From contig NC_069659.1 of the NCBI RefSeq assembly GCF_027244095.1, positions 149,086,001-149,150,000 of the forward strand: a stretch of 64,000 nt of DNA, in the 5' to 3' direction. Position numbers and translations under genes: made by a program. This document shows positions 1-11,166 of the stretch, piece after piece (position 1 is the stretch's first letter; every line of letters begins with the position of its first letter). The stretch is from Hemicordylus capensis (taxonomy: Eukaryota; Chordata; Lepidosauria; Squamata; Cordylidae). Under the pieces are notes generated by a model. The model did not search any database. It was not told the DNA's origin and saw nothing but the letters and a program-made list of their open reading frames with translations.

Positions 1-1305
1 GCCTTGGTGAGTGCGGAAAGACAATCATGCAGATTACCTCCCAGCAAAGAATAAAAAAGGGTCGTCTGAAACATATGTCAAACATTGTGCATACCAACTG
101 AGGAAGTGGCCAGAAATGAATATGCTGTGCTCAGCTGCACAAGTTTTATCAGAGCATTATTATGAATAATGCTCATATTCATATAATATGAATATATATG
201 CATATATTATTAATACTATTAATATATTTTTATGAATAATATTTCATAAATATTATGAAATATTTGGATTTTGGTCAAGGACCAGTGACAGAACCAGGTC
301 CAGGTCTCAGGGGGCCCTTGGCAAAGCTCCTTCCATAAGCCCCCTCATACCTGGGTTGGTGAAATTTACTTTGGTGGAGAGAGTAGAGACACTGATGAAG
401 CACCTCCCATGACTAAGAAAGTTGCTCCACCACCATCACGCCAAGGCTATGGGCCCAGCAGTGGCGTTAGGATTTATCAATGGTTCTTGGCAGTTGCCTG
501 ATGGTGCCAATCCCTGATGCCAGCCCTGGGTAGTGAAGTTATCTCCATAAAAGATCCAATATGCACTTCACCACTCATCCACCACCCAACATTCTGGGCC
601 AAGCCAGGACCGTTGAATGGCTGCAACTGAAGGGCAGGTTCTCTAGTTCAGGTGAATGGCTGAAGCTGGAAACTAAAGAAGCAACTTCATGGACAAAGAA
701 AGGGCAGAAAGACAGACTCCTACTATATATACTAGACCTGGTGGCCAATCCAGAGGCTTCATACTGTTATAGCATCTGATATTGCACACCCCTTTTATCT
801 TCTCAAGAGGACTCCAAAGCACAAGCACATACAGGCCATGGTGACTCACTAGGCTAGGTCACAGAACCTGAGGTTCCTGGTATAAGCATCAGAGTCCCTT
901 ATTCAGTAAAGAACTCTGGAACAAGCCAGCTCCATTGTGAACTGTGTGAAACAATTGTGTGTAGTAAAGGTGGGGGCAGGCCAATCCAGTAACAACGTCC
1001 CTCATGTTGGTCTAATTGTGAGCATAGAGTGCTAGTTATAACAACTTTTAAAGAGTGTTGTTGTTATCTGCAATTCTTTACAGGTCTATGACAACAGAAG
1101 TAGCCCTGCAGAGATGCAAAAAGACTTGTGCTTACCTACACTCCAGTCACCCCGCCCTAGCTCCAGCAGCAGTGGAGGGGAGAGGGAGCCATTGTTGCTG
1201 CTCTCTTCTCTCTCCAGATGGAGTTTTTACTGTCAGGAATCAGTCCATCTGCATCTCTGCAGGGCTACTTCCATTTTTGTAGTCCTGTGGAGAAAGTCAG
1301 TCACC
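1..1305. other. Flank without a recognisable gene
   Basis: I see no exon, RNA gene or named repeat family here. The open frames are short and resemble no protein I know. The only clear structure is the AT-rich hairpin series listed separately. The base composition and lack of long frames fit decayed intergenic DNA. Confidence 0.5.
152..264. repeat. AT-rich run of three hairpins
   Basis: Three perfect inverted repeats lie in a row. 152-161 pairs with 165-174 (10-bp stem, 3-nt loop). 175-182 pairs with 188-195 (8-bp stem, 5-nt loop). 238-249 pairs with 253-264 (12-bp stem, 3-nt loop). The DNA between is nearly pure A/T. This could be a cruciform-prone stretch or the core of a decayed AT-rich MITE; no family is recognised. 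Confidence 0.7.
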
Positions 1306-1338
<33 letters not shown>

Positions 1339-1339
1339 C
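1306..1339. repeat. (GTT)n microsatellite
   Basis: About eleven uninterrupted GTT/TTG units. It is a simple repeat and would read as poly-Cys or poly-Val in translation without meaning. Confidence 0.95.
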
Positions 1340-2595
1340 TAAAATGTGAAAAAGAGAGCTGTTTGCATTTGACTGTTCTTTGATGAGATTATGGGTATCC
1401 ATAATGTATATGTAAGAAGACTAAAGGGTTTGCCCTGTCACAAATTGCAGACATTGGGGAGGGGATGTCCCATCAAAGGTGACTCATAAGTGAAAGTTAA
1501 GGATCCTCTGGTGCAAATATTTTTGAGCTGCATGAGAATGTTTACTACAACAGTCTACTACAGCAATCGTTCCTGTAGACCCAACTGACAAACATTGTCC
1601 CTCAACAGCACTGAGAAAATGGAATTAATTAAATTTCAACACCTTCTGTATTTCAGAAATTTTTTTCTTTTAGTTAGCATTTACATAATAAACTTCCAGT
1701 GTCCCAGTGACCTTCTATACCTTATTTAACTAGTCCTTAAAACAGCCCTGGAAAGTAGGACATGAAGGTAGGGCAGGGAGGGCTGAAGCTGAGAGAATGG
1801 AGGCTTGCTAAGGCTACCTAATGCATTCATGGCTGCACTAATATGTTATTAGGACTTACTGCCTCACAGCTGAAACGTTTCACATTATGCTACACCCATT
1901 TTTAAAAAAACAATCTTTTAATGGCACAACTTTAATTTTGTTAACATCATTACTGTACCACACTATGCGGGACGTTCTGAATTCCACTGGGGAAATGCTT
2001 GTCCTGTCTGGACACACCCACGCATGCACAGAATCCTGAAATCGGCTTGGATCACCTCATTTGCGGGAGGAAGGTGGGTCGGGTAGGGACTCTTCGCCTC
2101 CTTCTCCCAAGCCCCACGCTGCCTTTCCTTCGGAGCAGCAGCCTGCTGCTGTGTGTGTGCCTGCCTGGTGGCTACCTAGTGCTAAACTCCACCTACTTGG
2201 GAGGTCGGAGGAGCTCTCACTGCCATCCCTGCTCCATGGCCACAGAGCAACAGCTTTAAAAGGTGTGTTTTTTTAAAAGGTTTTTTAATTAATTTATTTT
2301 TTAAGCAGGAGCAGCAGCCAATCATCCACCACCACCTGAACCTGGTGGTGGTGGTGAGCACCACCAGGTAAGTGTGCCCAGCAGCTGCCACCTGGGGGGG
2401 GGGCAGTGAATGCAAGTTCTGCCTCAGGTGGCCCTGCCCCCACCCAGCCCCACCCCTCCCAGCCCCACCCTTCGGTGTCCCGACTTTGGCCAACATAATG
2501 TTGGCAACCCTAGTTGTGTATAATATGCCAAAGAAAACCAGTGGTGGAAAAATAATGTTGATTATGTTGAATAATAGTTGGCTGACATATAATCT
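1340..2595. other. No gene seen; GC-rich hairpin near 2.33 kb
   Basis: No gene is visible. 2326-2336 (CCACCACCACC) is the exact reverse complement of 2344-2354, giving an 11-bp stem with a 7-nt loop. The stretch from about 2.37 to 2.51 kb is C-rich and ends in ggcaaccctag, which resembles the end of an hAT-like repeat read on the minus strand. I could not find its other end. Confidence 0.4.
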
Positions 2596-3257
2596 ATGGT
2601 GCGGTCACATCTGGAGTACTGTGTACAGCTTTGGTCACCATATCTTAAGAAGGATATTGTAGAACTGGAAAAGTGCAGAAGAGAGCGTCCAAAATGATCA
2701 GGGGCCTGGAGCACCTTCCTTATGAGGCTAGGCTGCTACACCTGGGACTCTTTACCTTGGAAAAGAGGTGACTAAGGGGAGACATGATCGAGGTGTATCA
2801 AATTATGCATGGAATGGAAAGAGTGGACAGAGAGAAATTTTTCTCACTCTCTCAAAGACTAGAACCATGGGTTACCCCATGAAACAGAAGGTTGGGAAAT
2901 TTAGAAAGTACAAGAAGAAGTACTTTTTTACACAGAGCATAATTAATCTATGGAATTATTTGCCATGGGATGTGGTGATGGCCACCAGCTTGGAGAGCTT
3001 TAAAAGAGGCTTAGACAAATTCATGGTGGACAGGTCAATCAATGGCTACTAGTCTGGTGGCTGTGAGCCATCTCCAGCCTCAGATGCATGATGCTTCTCA
3101 ATACCATTTGCAGGGGAGCAAGAGCAGGAGAGAGGGCATGCACATACCTCTTGCCTCTGGGCTCCCCAGAGGCATCTGGTGGGCCCCTGTGTGAAACAGG
3201 ATGCTAGACTAGATGGGCCTTTGCCTGATCCGGCAGGGCTGTTCTTATGTTCTTATA
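2596..3257 (+). mobile_element. CR1-clade LINE, 3' end (truncated)
   Basis: The stretch 2768-3052 reads as the C-terminal end of a CR1 ORF2 protein, including the family signature FFTQ..I.LWN.LP..VV.A.SLE.FK..LD (visible at about 2923-3020). It is followed by a 3' UTR with the block 'gctagactagatgggcctttgcctgatccggcagggct' in part (3211-3243), ending in short gttcttat repeats typical of reptile CR1 tails. The 5' part, including the reverse transcriptase core, is missing, as is usual for CR1 because reverse transcription starts at the 3' end. It is a dead fragment. Confidence 0.85.
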
Positions 3258-4559
3258 GCTTGAATAGTCTTTTCCCCCTAAACTTCTTCACTCCATCTTC
3301 TTCACATTTTAGAGCATGGGATACTTAGATTAGATTTCCTAGGATTATGCCCTACAAGGCATTCTGGCCAAATATGTGTCAAAGGTACGGAAAGAGATGA
3401 GGCCTAGTCAGATGAGAAAACTGTGGAAGAGATGTTTTGTTTGAGAAATTTGAGGAATTATTGAGCAAACTGGCAAGTACATTAGAAACCACAAGAAGCC
3501 AAGGATAGAGAAAAATGCTGAGAAAACAGAAAATCAGGGAAAGAGAGCATACATGAAGTCATGATTTCATCATGACTAATTTAACCCAGAGGGAGAGTAG
3601 CAGCTTTAGACAAACATGATTTGAAAAAATCCCTCAATCAAAGCATAAGGACCCCCTGACACTCATACCTTCTTTTTAATGGGGAAGTTAGGGATATCAG
3701 ATGATGATGACCAAATGGTGAGTCCTCCCAAGAATTCAAGGTCAGCAAGTATGAAGATCTTGGTAAACAGACACAAGGGTTCTTGATCTCAAGCATCTCC
3801 CACAAAGCAATTGGTAAGTGAAATCTGAGCCCAAACCCAAAACATTTGGTTTGAATTAGGTAACTTTGGCTCAGGCTAGGATTGCTAAATTTATATTAAT
3901 ATTAACCTTATATGATTGCTTTGATGTTGATAGTGTATGTGTTTGCTAAGTATATTATAATAAAGCTTTAGATCTTTGTTAAATATTACTTCTGAGTGGC
4001 TTCTGAACCTGATCACTATAAAGGGGACATGGAGAATTCCTTAGACTTCTCCATTCTGCCTAAAGGGATTCTTAGAAACCACTTTTATTCCAGTTCTCTA
4101 GACTTGCAACTGAAGGATTTACAACATGCATTCCTAAAACTACAAGACCCATTCAAGTTCAAACCACACATAGAAAGCTGAAACTCCAGCTCTCAGAGTT
4201 CGGCAGTAAGCCCCAACTTCCCTTGGGGAGCAGGAAGCCAGCATTGGTTTTATCATCTGAACTTGCCCATGTCGGCTCTGCCAGCCCTCCTTATGGTTCC
4301 AGAACCAACACCCATCATCAATTTAAACCCTTGGTACAGATATCAGTTCTGAAACTGTAAGGAGGGCTGATGGAGCCAATCTTGGCTGCTTTGGACAACA
4401 TTAAATACCTGTTTAGAATGACGTATAATACCTGTGTAGGTTTTCCACCCTGCAATGGAAGTCAGGCTCGCCATCAAACTCCGGGAACTGGAGTTTCTGC
4501 TTTTTATGTGTTGTGTGAACCCATACAAAGAGATGAAGAGACAGATGGGCAAGGCCAGG
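3258..4559. other. No gene recognised
   Basis: Short frames only. The stretch 3990-4560 may be the older, unrecognisable 5' part of the Penelope-like element that follows, but I could not match it to that family. Confidence 0.4.
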
Positions 4560-5457
4560 CTGTTACCCAGAGCTACCCACTACAGGGTAGATTCAGAAAA
4601 GAAAGTGGCAAACAACCACAAGTTGTCACCACCTACAGCTCCTGCCTACATTGATTCTAATGTGTCATCAATTAGCTACAGCCTGTCCTGGTCAATCATA
4701 CTTCTCCCACACAGACTTTGAGTGATCAGTTGTCTTCAGTTACTGACAGCCCCCTGTTCTTCAACAGCTATGCACCATCAATAATGGACTATCTAACAGA
4801 AGCACAAACTTAAGGACTAGGCCCTGCAACAAAACCAAATTCCAGTTCTGTCCCCATCTCTCCTCAGGCAGCACTATTGAAGCCCTTCTTTATCAGCCAT
4901 CCCATCAGGGGCTTGTTCACCTGCTCCTCTGCAATGTGATCTGTGCCATTACCTGCCAATAATGCCCTTCCACTGTCTACATAAGAACAAGCAGGTCAGT
5001 CTCCATGAGAATAAATGGACACAAATCTAACATCAAAAATGGCAACATAAAAAGCCAGCAGGAGAACATTTCAATCTCCCAGGACATTCTGCTGCTGACC
5101 TCAAAGTCACCAGACTTCAACAAAAATACTTCAAAGAGAGGCGGCAGCATGAAGCAGCGGAACTGAAATTTAGCAGTAAATTCCGTTCTGTTCTATTCAG
5201 ACTTGATCTGTTTCATTGCCACTACAGGTGTTAAATTAGCATAGCAGAACTAGAAAGTGCTCTGTGTGTGTGTAGATTATGCACACACACACACACACAC
5301 ACACACATTCTACCAACTGAGGATAACACTTCATGCATTTGACAAAGTGGGCTCTAGTCCACAAAGGCTTTTGCAAGAATAAATCTGTTAGTCTTTAGGT
5401 GCCACACAACTCTTGTTTTGGCTGTGACAGACTAACACAGCTACCCCTCTGGTGATA
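4560..5457 (+). mobile_element. Penelope-like retroelement, decayed 3' part
   Basis: A weak protein trace at about 4985-5150 has the pattern MRINGHKSNIKNGN followed by a HFN..GHS..DLKV-like stretch. This is how the GIY-YIG endonuclease end of Penelope-like elements reads. The tail at about 5330-5457 carries a block I recognise from amniote Penelope-type repeats: agtgggct..agtccac, then aataaatctgttagtct..aggtgcc, then agactaacacagctaccc. The element is old and broken at many places, and its 5' limit is uncertain. An AC microsatellite (5281-5307) lies inside it. The family name rests on recall of such repeats, not on a search. Confidence 0.6.
5281..5307. repeat. (AC)n microsatellite
   Basis: About thirteen CA units inside the Penelope-like fragment. 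It is preceded at 5263-5273 by a short TG run of opposite sense. Confidence 0.95.
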
Positions 5458-6039
5458 TTATACTTTGCTCTACACAGGTGTTTAGTTAGCAAGCTTAATC
5501 CTTCCACAGGTATTGGTTGAAAGTCAGTATTTTAGTACTGGATGCCAATTCTCTCTACAAGTCTGTTTCTATTACTGTTGTTAGTATCATTGGCTGTGCA
5601 GAGAGACTATACAACAGCGTCTTTGTGGAACACTCAGCAGAGATATTTACTCTTCTAAGGGCTGTTTCCTGTGTAGGAGTTTTCCCAGTGCCTAGAAAAC
5701 ATAATCCGGGTAAACAAAAATTAAAGCAAATTGAAGTATGAGGACTCTTTAATATTACCCAATTCTGGAGGTTGTACATAAACATTAGAACAAGGATACT
5801 ATTATTATTTGCTTGTTTACCTTTCCTTCTTTCTTGTTCTTTTCCTCCCCCCCCCCCGCTTTTTGTTAAATCAAGGCCAAGCCTCTCAGTTGGTGAAACA
5901 AAATCCACTTGCACGTGGAAAACTGAAGGTTCCCGTGGGAACTGGCAACCAGCATGATCTACAAACCAGTTAACAAACCCAAGTGCTTGAATTTAAGCCA
6001 ATACAATCCCACTGAGTCATTGGGTCTGATGATTGGATT
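5458..6039. other. No gene seen
   Basis: Non-repetitive intergenic DNA apart from a C9 homopolymer near 5.85 kb. Frames are short and unrecognised. Confidence 0.4.
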
Positions 6040-6330
6040 CTGTGATCTGCTCTTTAACAACAACAACAATATTTATATACCACTTTTCAACAAATGTTTC
6101 CAAAGCAGTTTACATCGAGAAATAATAAATAAATAAATAAATAAATAAGATGGCTCCCTGTCCCCAAAGGGCTCACAATCTTAAAAGAAACATAAGATAG
6201 ACACCAGCAACAGTCACTGGAGGTACTCTGCTGAGGGTGGATAGGACCAGTTACTCTTCCCTCCGCCCTGTTAAATAAAGAGAATAACCACATTTAAAAG
6301 GTGCCTCTTTGCCCAGTTAGCAGGGGTTAC
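6040..6330. repeat. Dispersed squamate repeat with (AAAT)n
   Basis: The text 'ccaaagcagtttacat', an AAAT run (6123-6147), 'ggctccctgtccccaaagg', 'gctcacaatcttaaaag' and 'ggtactctgctgagggtgg' match a repeat block I recognise from lizard and snake genomes. It is probably the 3' end of a LINE or a LINE-tailed SINE. The family name is not certain. Confidence 0.5.
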
Positions 6331-6621
6331 TACAATAAAGAACTCGGGGCCTGAAGCCACAACTGGTGACCTTGTGCTAATGCCTCAGAAGCCCATTTGC
6401 TATTCTAGTGTCTGATTCTGACCCTAATAACAGCACAGGAATGTGCAAAGGCGCCCTTACCCCCAGACTTCTGGGAAGAGGTATGGTTCCCCACACCCCC
6501 TGAGGGGGCCCAAATTTTCTAAAGAATGTCTCAGGGGCTGGGGTAGACACACCACTGCCCACCCATGCTCTCCCAGGTGACTAGCCAGCTGACCACGCAA
6601 CTGCGGCAGAGGAACAGGAGG

Positions 6622-7005
6622 CAGGGGCGTAACTACCATTAGGCAAGGGGAGGCGGCTGCCTGGGGGCCCCCACGCCTCGAGGGGCCCCCCAGAGGCAAG
6701 TCACATGACTCCCCAACACCTGCAGAGCTTTGGTGCTGTGGAAAAGCCAACCCCAAGTTCGGAGCAAAGGCAGCATGCATGCAGCAAAGTCCTTGTCTGC
6801 AGACGCAACTCTGAGCCGGGAGTGCTCTTCCCCATGGAAGGGTGGAGGGACGGGGTTAAAGCGAGGGAGTGGAGTTTTCTAGAGAAGCTGGCATAATGGG
6901 GATGTGAGTGTGAGTGCACTATATATTGTGAAGTGTGTGTGTATCAGCGAGGGGCCCATTTTAAAATTTTGTCTCTGGGCCCACTCCAGTCTTGTTACAC
7001 CCCTG
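6622..7005 (+). mobile_element. Non-autonomous hAT element with 8-bp TSD
   Basis: The element opens with caggggcgtaactacc and closes with the near reverse complement gtcttgttacacccctg. It is flanked by perfect 8-bp direct repeats acaggagg (6614-6621 and 7006-7013). hAT transposases make 8-bp target duplications, and CAGGGGCG-type ends are common in that superfamily. There is no transposase frame. A second copy lies inverted at 8381-8794. Confidence 0.88.
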
Positions 7006-7013
7006 ACAGGAGG

Positions 7014-7849
7014 GGGGGCAGAGTGGGGGCTGGGACACATTCTTCTCCTCAATCCCTTACGCCATGTCCAAACTCTCTTTGAGTTCCAGGCAGGGTCTCC
7101 ATCCTCCTTCCACCTTGCTAAAGCAGCTGCCAGCATCACCAGAGCCTCCTCCTCGCTTCCCCCTGTGGCGCTGTTTGCATGAGATGCCTCTTCTGCTTTG
7201 GTGGTTCCCACTGCCTGGGGTCCAGCCACTGTATCAGCCACTGTATCATCTGCCACTGCTGCCTGTGTGTGTGTGTGCCCAACAACCTGCGCCCCTCCTC
7301 CTCTTCCAAGTCTCTGAGGAGGAGCCAGGCTCTTTCCTACTCAGGCCAACCCAGGCTGCCACCCACTCCCCCAGGGTTCTCTGTATCGAAACTGGAAACC
7401 ACCGTGCCTGGCACAGGTGCTTGGGAAGGATGTGCATCGAGACACAGAGCTTTTGCAGAGGCGGCAGAAGGCTCTGCCAAGATAGAGCGGGTTTCTTTGC
7501 ACATAGCAAATTGTGAGGTCAGTGCAGGTGGCACCAGACAGAAGCTGAGGCAGTTTGATGCCAAAGGGGTCAATTTTAAAAAATCACACCCCTTCCTGAA
7601 TTAAAGCTCTGTAAAAAGGGGGGGGGGTGTAAACACAAACATTAGTTGTGAAACAGAAAAAAAAAATTCCCTTTTGGAATCTGCTACCTCCTTGACATTG
7701 CTCCATAGCTGAAACAACTCTATGCAGGAGAAATGGTTCCACGTATCACTACCAGCCAATGTCTGCCTTGTCTACATGACTACAGACTCAAATGTTTGGC
7801 GTTACCTTGGAAGAAATTGTGAGATGCATTATTTGTTTTACATTCTTAC
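7014..7849. other. GC-rich stretch without a recognised gene
   Basis: Several overlapping frames of 60-150 codons exist on both strands (7.06-7.6 kb), but none has a domain, signal or low-complexity-free stretch that I recognise. The overlap of all frames suggests base composition, not coding. Confidence 0.4.
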
Positions 7850-8060
7850 ATTCTTGTGAGTTCAGTTGCTGTTTGGGCTCTCAAGAACCCACGTGTTAAA
7901 AATACTGTGTCTGTAAAAATACTGGTATAGGGAGGTGGGGCTGATGCTTATCTTGTGGTCCCCCCGCCCCACAAAAGGCCTTTAGGTCCAGGATCCAAAA
8001 TTACCTTGGTACATCTCTGGGAATGTGTGTCTGAAGGCATTGCTCTGCATTATTAGAAGC
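7850..8060 (+). repeat. Direct repeat copy 1 (unknown family)
   Basis: This stretch aligns with 8868-9075 in the same orientation. Shared blocks include tgtgagttcag.tgctgttt, ctcaagaa.cca, aaaggcctttaggtccagg and tccaaaattacct. The copies differ by roughly a fifth of positions by eye. It is either an old local duplication with a period of about 1.02 kb or two insertions of one dispersed repeat. Confidence 0.7.
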
Positions 8061-8380
8061 AGAACACAAGGTATGAAGACTTGTTTTTATTATTAATGTA
8101 CATCACCAAGCAGACCCAAATATAAGAATGCCCTTGCTAGTTCAGTCCAGTGTCCATCTGCACTAGCCAGATGCAGAGGTGCTTTTATCTCTGGACTTTG
8201 GGGGCGAAGTCAAGAGCCTCCACACACCCACTGAGGGGGCACAAATCCTCTTTTAGTCTGTCCTGGGTGGTGTGGGCTGCAACACCAGCCTGCTCTATGT
8301 CAGGAGACAGAGTGTGATTGTGACCTGTGTTGGGTGCTTTAGAGACAGCAGGGAGCAGGGGAAGAAATATATGAGATGGG

Positions 8381-8794
8381 CAGGGGCGTAGCAAGGTTGG
8401 AGTGGGCCCAGAAACAGGATTTTAAAATTGATCCCTCCTCACTGAAGTTCAGGTCATGAAGTAAAGAAATCTTAAATGAGGCTGAATAATGGTAACAAAA
8501 AGCATAGTAACTCTATCTATCTATCTATCTCCCATGTGCCACAATAGAACATCATCCTAAATTATTTTTTTTAAGGTTTTGTAAATTGTGGACGATGCAA
8601 GTCATTTAATGGTACTGTAGCTCCAGGTCTTAACACTCACATCAATTTCAGAGGATGAATACAACTGAAGGAAGCCCAGGCGGGTGCGTGGCTGAGGCAG
8701 TCAGTCATGTGACTTGCCTCTGGGGGGAACCCCCCCCAAGGCAGTGGGCCCCCAGGCAACTGTCTCCCCTTGCCCTATTATAGTTACACCCCTA
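8381..8794 (-). mobile_element. Second hAT element, inverted, with 8-bp TSD
   Basis: It opens with caggggcgtagcaagg and closes with tagttacacccct. It is flanked by gagatggg (8373-8380) and gagatagg (8795-8802), which match at 7 of 8 positions. Inside, the blocks gtcatgtgacttgcctctgg and gggcccccaggcaact are the reverse complement of the element at 6622-7005, and agtgggcccaga matches that element's other end. The inner part differs in length. No transposase is present. Confidence 0.82.
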
Positions 8795-8867
8795 GAGATA
8801 GGAATATGTTAAGTTGTGTGTTGAAATATTTCTGCTAATGCATATTTGCATAAAATATACCTGTTAC

Positions 8868-9075
8868 AGTTTTGTGAGTTCAGCTGCTGTTTGTGCCCTC
8901 AAGAATCCATGCGTTAAAAATTCTGCATGTGTCATGCAGAGTGTGTGTGGGGGGGATGATGCTTAACATGCAGGGGTGGGGGGCTCGAAAGGCCTTTAGG
9001 TCCAGGCTCCAAAATTACCTAAGTGCACCTCTGGCCAGATGTCTCTGGGAGCTCAGAAGTAGGGCACAAAAGCTG
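8868..9075 (+). repeat. Direct repeat copy 2 (unknown family)
   Basis: The partner of 7850-8060; see that entry. The hAT element at 8381-8794 sits between the two copies. Confidence 0.7.
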
Positions 9076-9823
9076 TGGTCCTTCTCCATCATTCACCATC
9101 ATTTCAACATCTGCTAGGACCCTCAGTACCACAGACGCAGATAGCCCTCCATGAGCTTCAAGTATGCCAAGGGAAAGTCCCTGTCTGATAGGCTGGAGAG
9201 CAGCTGGTAGTCAGAGGAAACAGATCCTGAGTTAGATGGCTCTGTCTAAGCCAGGTTCTAGGGTTCATTTGGAAACATAGATTGCCTGGGTGGCAAACAG
9301 CATTAAAAATAGGAAGAGAAGCATGCTAGGAATTAAAGTGGCACCTGTATCAGAGGATTTCCTGATCCAGCAAACAAGTTGAGACTATCCCGCTGGTAGT
9401 AGCAGACTGGAAGTCTTCAGGCACTCCAAAAGTTTAGACTAGCTTAAAGCCTGGGAAGCCTAAGTTAGTTAAGAGCGTTGAAGCTGGTTTCTGTTTGTAA
9501 CATAGGCCTGCCCTTGGGGTATAGGAGTTCTAATGTTTGGCCTCAAAACCTGGCACTGCAGAATGTGGTCATCAAACCACATGTTCTAAGTAACCCCAGT
9601 AACTTCAGTTGCACTACTCTAAATTGTGCTTGTGTCATGCTGCAGTAGCAGCAGCCCTCCTCTTATCTGGAGCTGAATCTTCATACAGCATTGATCCCAC
9701 GATCTAAACTGTACCCCCATATTCAGATGCTATCAATATTAATAACAAGAGATGGGACCAATATAGGAGCGCTGTTTCCCTGCTCATGAAGTCATTGGAT
9801 TGGCTGCAGTGTTCCATGATGTA
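9076..9823. other. No gene; possible CR1-like remnant
   Basis: The stretch near 9.2 kb (ggaaacagatcctgagtta, then gatggctctgtctaagcc) faintly resembles the end of a CR1 tail. It is too decayed to call. No gene is seen. Confidence 0.3.
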
Positions 9824-9917
9824 CCAGATGTTGTTGACTACAATTCCCAGCATCCCTAGCTGCAATGAATTTTGACTGGGAATTATGGGTGTTGTAGTCA
9901 ACATCATCTGGGAGACC
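9824..9917. mobile_element. Palindromic hAT-type MITE
   Basis: Arms 9824-9850 (ccagatgttgttgactacaa, then ttcccag) and 9876-9911 (ctgggaattatgggtgttg, then tagtcaacatcatctgg) are near reverse complements around a short centre. The 'gactacaa.tcccag' motif is typical of short hAT-derived repeats of reptiles and birds. A related but weaker copy ends near 63265. Confidence 0.6.
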
Positions 9918-10766
9918 CTTTCACACTGTTTGGCTGCTGTTGATAAGTGAACACTGGCCTCAGTAAACCTTCAGTCAGATCCCTCCAGGTTCATCAAGGC
10001 AGTTCCTGATTCTTCAACTTGCATCGTGTAAGCTCTTCCTAGCTAGCTTGAAGGAAGCAGAAGAGAGTGGCTGACGTCCTGAATAAGTTGACTAGAGGAA
10101 GTCTTATTGAAATGTAGTAGTTCTTAGATAACTCCTGAGTTATTGATCAGTTTAGTCAGGATGTCAGCCAGTGAATATATGACAGGGGTTCTTTCTTATC
10201 TCATATTTACTTGCAAAAATGTGTTTCTTTCAGAATGCCCATAATATTTCCCCTTTGTCCTAGGAATAGTTGCCAATCTTATATACCATATACAACATGT
10301 ACAGTGTCCATTAATTTACTATAGCATTATTAATTATTACTGGCTGGGCGCAGAGCCTCCAGCCAGCCCGCCCACCACTGCTGCCTTTTTCTCCTCCCCA
10401 CCTCCCACTGGCCAGCCGGTCTTTCTGGCCAGGGATTAGTGATGGGTACATTTAAGAGAAATAAATATATGGAAGATTGTTATTATTATTGCTTCATAAT
10501 AATATGCAAAAAATGAATTTGTACTTTTATGGATCCTTTAACTGCCTAGCCACTTCCTGAGTCTTACATATGGAGAAACTTGCGACTGTACTTACATTTC
10601 TAGTGGGAAGAGAGCCCAGAAATCAAAAGGTGTTGGAGGGAGCATGGATGAACACTTCTCTTCCATTAAGGTGTGCTCTGTTAAGATTAGAGACATTTGT
10701 TCATTGTGCCTTTAAGGAAAATGGATGTGAAGCTGCAAAGAGACATGTTTCCCCCTAAAATTCCCT
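9918..10766. other. No gene seen
   Basis: AT-leaning intergenic DNA. A short C-rich block at 10.34-10.44 kb may be a repeat fragment, but I do not recognise it. Confidence 0.35.
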
Positions 10767-10978
10767 AGCGTGGTGTAGTGGTTAGAGTGCTGGACTAGGA
10801 CTGGGGAGACCCGAGTTCAAATCCCCATTCAGCCATGAAACTAGCTGGGTGACTCTGGGCCAGTCACTTCTCTCTCAGCCTAACCTACTTCACAGGGTTG
10901 TTGTGAGGAGAAACTTAAGTATGTAGTACACCGCTCTGGGCTCCTTGGAGGAAGAATGCGATATAAGATGTAAAAATA
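10767..10978 (+). mobile_element. Sauria-type tRNA SINE
   Basis: The head gtggtgtagtggttagagtg is a pol III A box and gagttcaaatcc is a B box. The body has ctgggtgactctgggccagt and cctacttcacagggttgtt, and the tail has ctccttggaggaag..gatataa. This order is that of the Sauria SINE family (tRNA head, conserved body, LINE-derived tail). It is nearly complete and followed by an AAT microsatellite that probably grew from its tail. Confidence 0.88.
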
Positions 10979-11013
10979 ATGAAATAATAATAATAATAAT
11001 AATAACAATAATA
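10979..11013. repeat. (AAT)n tail microsatellite
   Basis: A run of AAT units with one interruption, directly at the 3' end of the SINE, as expected for a target-primed retroposon tail. Confidence 0.85.
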
Positions 11014-11166
11014 ATGTGTGGCCAAATACACAAGCCTTCAGTTTTGTTCTTTGAATTTTACCTGTAGCTGCTGCTGCTGTTATTCCTACAAGAGAATTGA
11101 ATTAACAGAAGCCAAATAAATTGAAGAAGGAAGGGAAAGGGAAAAAACTAGCTGTCAGCAGATTAA

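Noticed and set aside
2768-3052. 94-codon frame as a host gene
   Set aside because: It is the C-terminal end of a CR1 ORF2 and belongs to the LINE fragment.
7064-7604. Overlapping 141-150 codon plus-strand frames
   Set aside because: They overlap each other and minus-strand frames, and no motif or splice pattern supports an exon.
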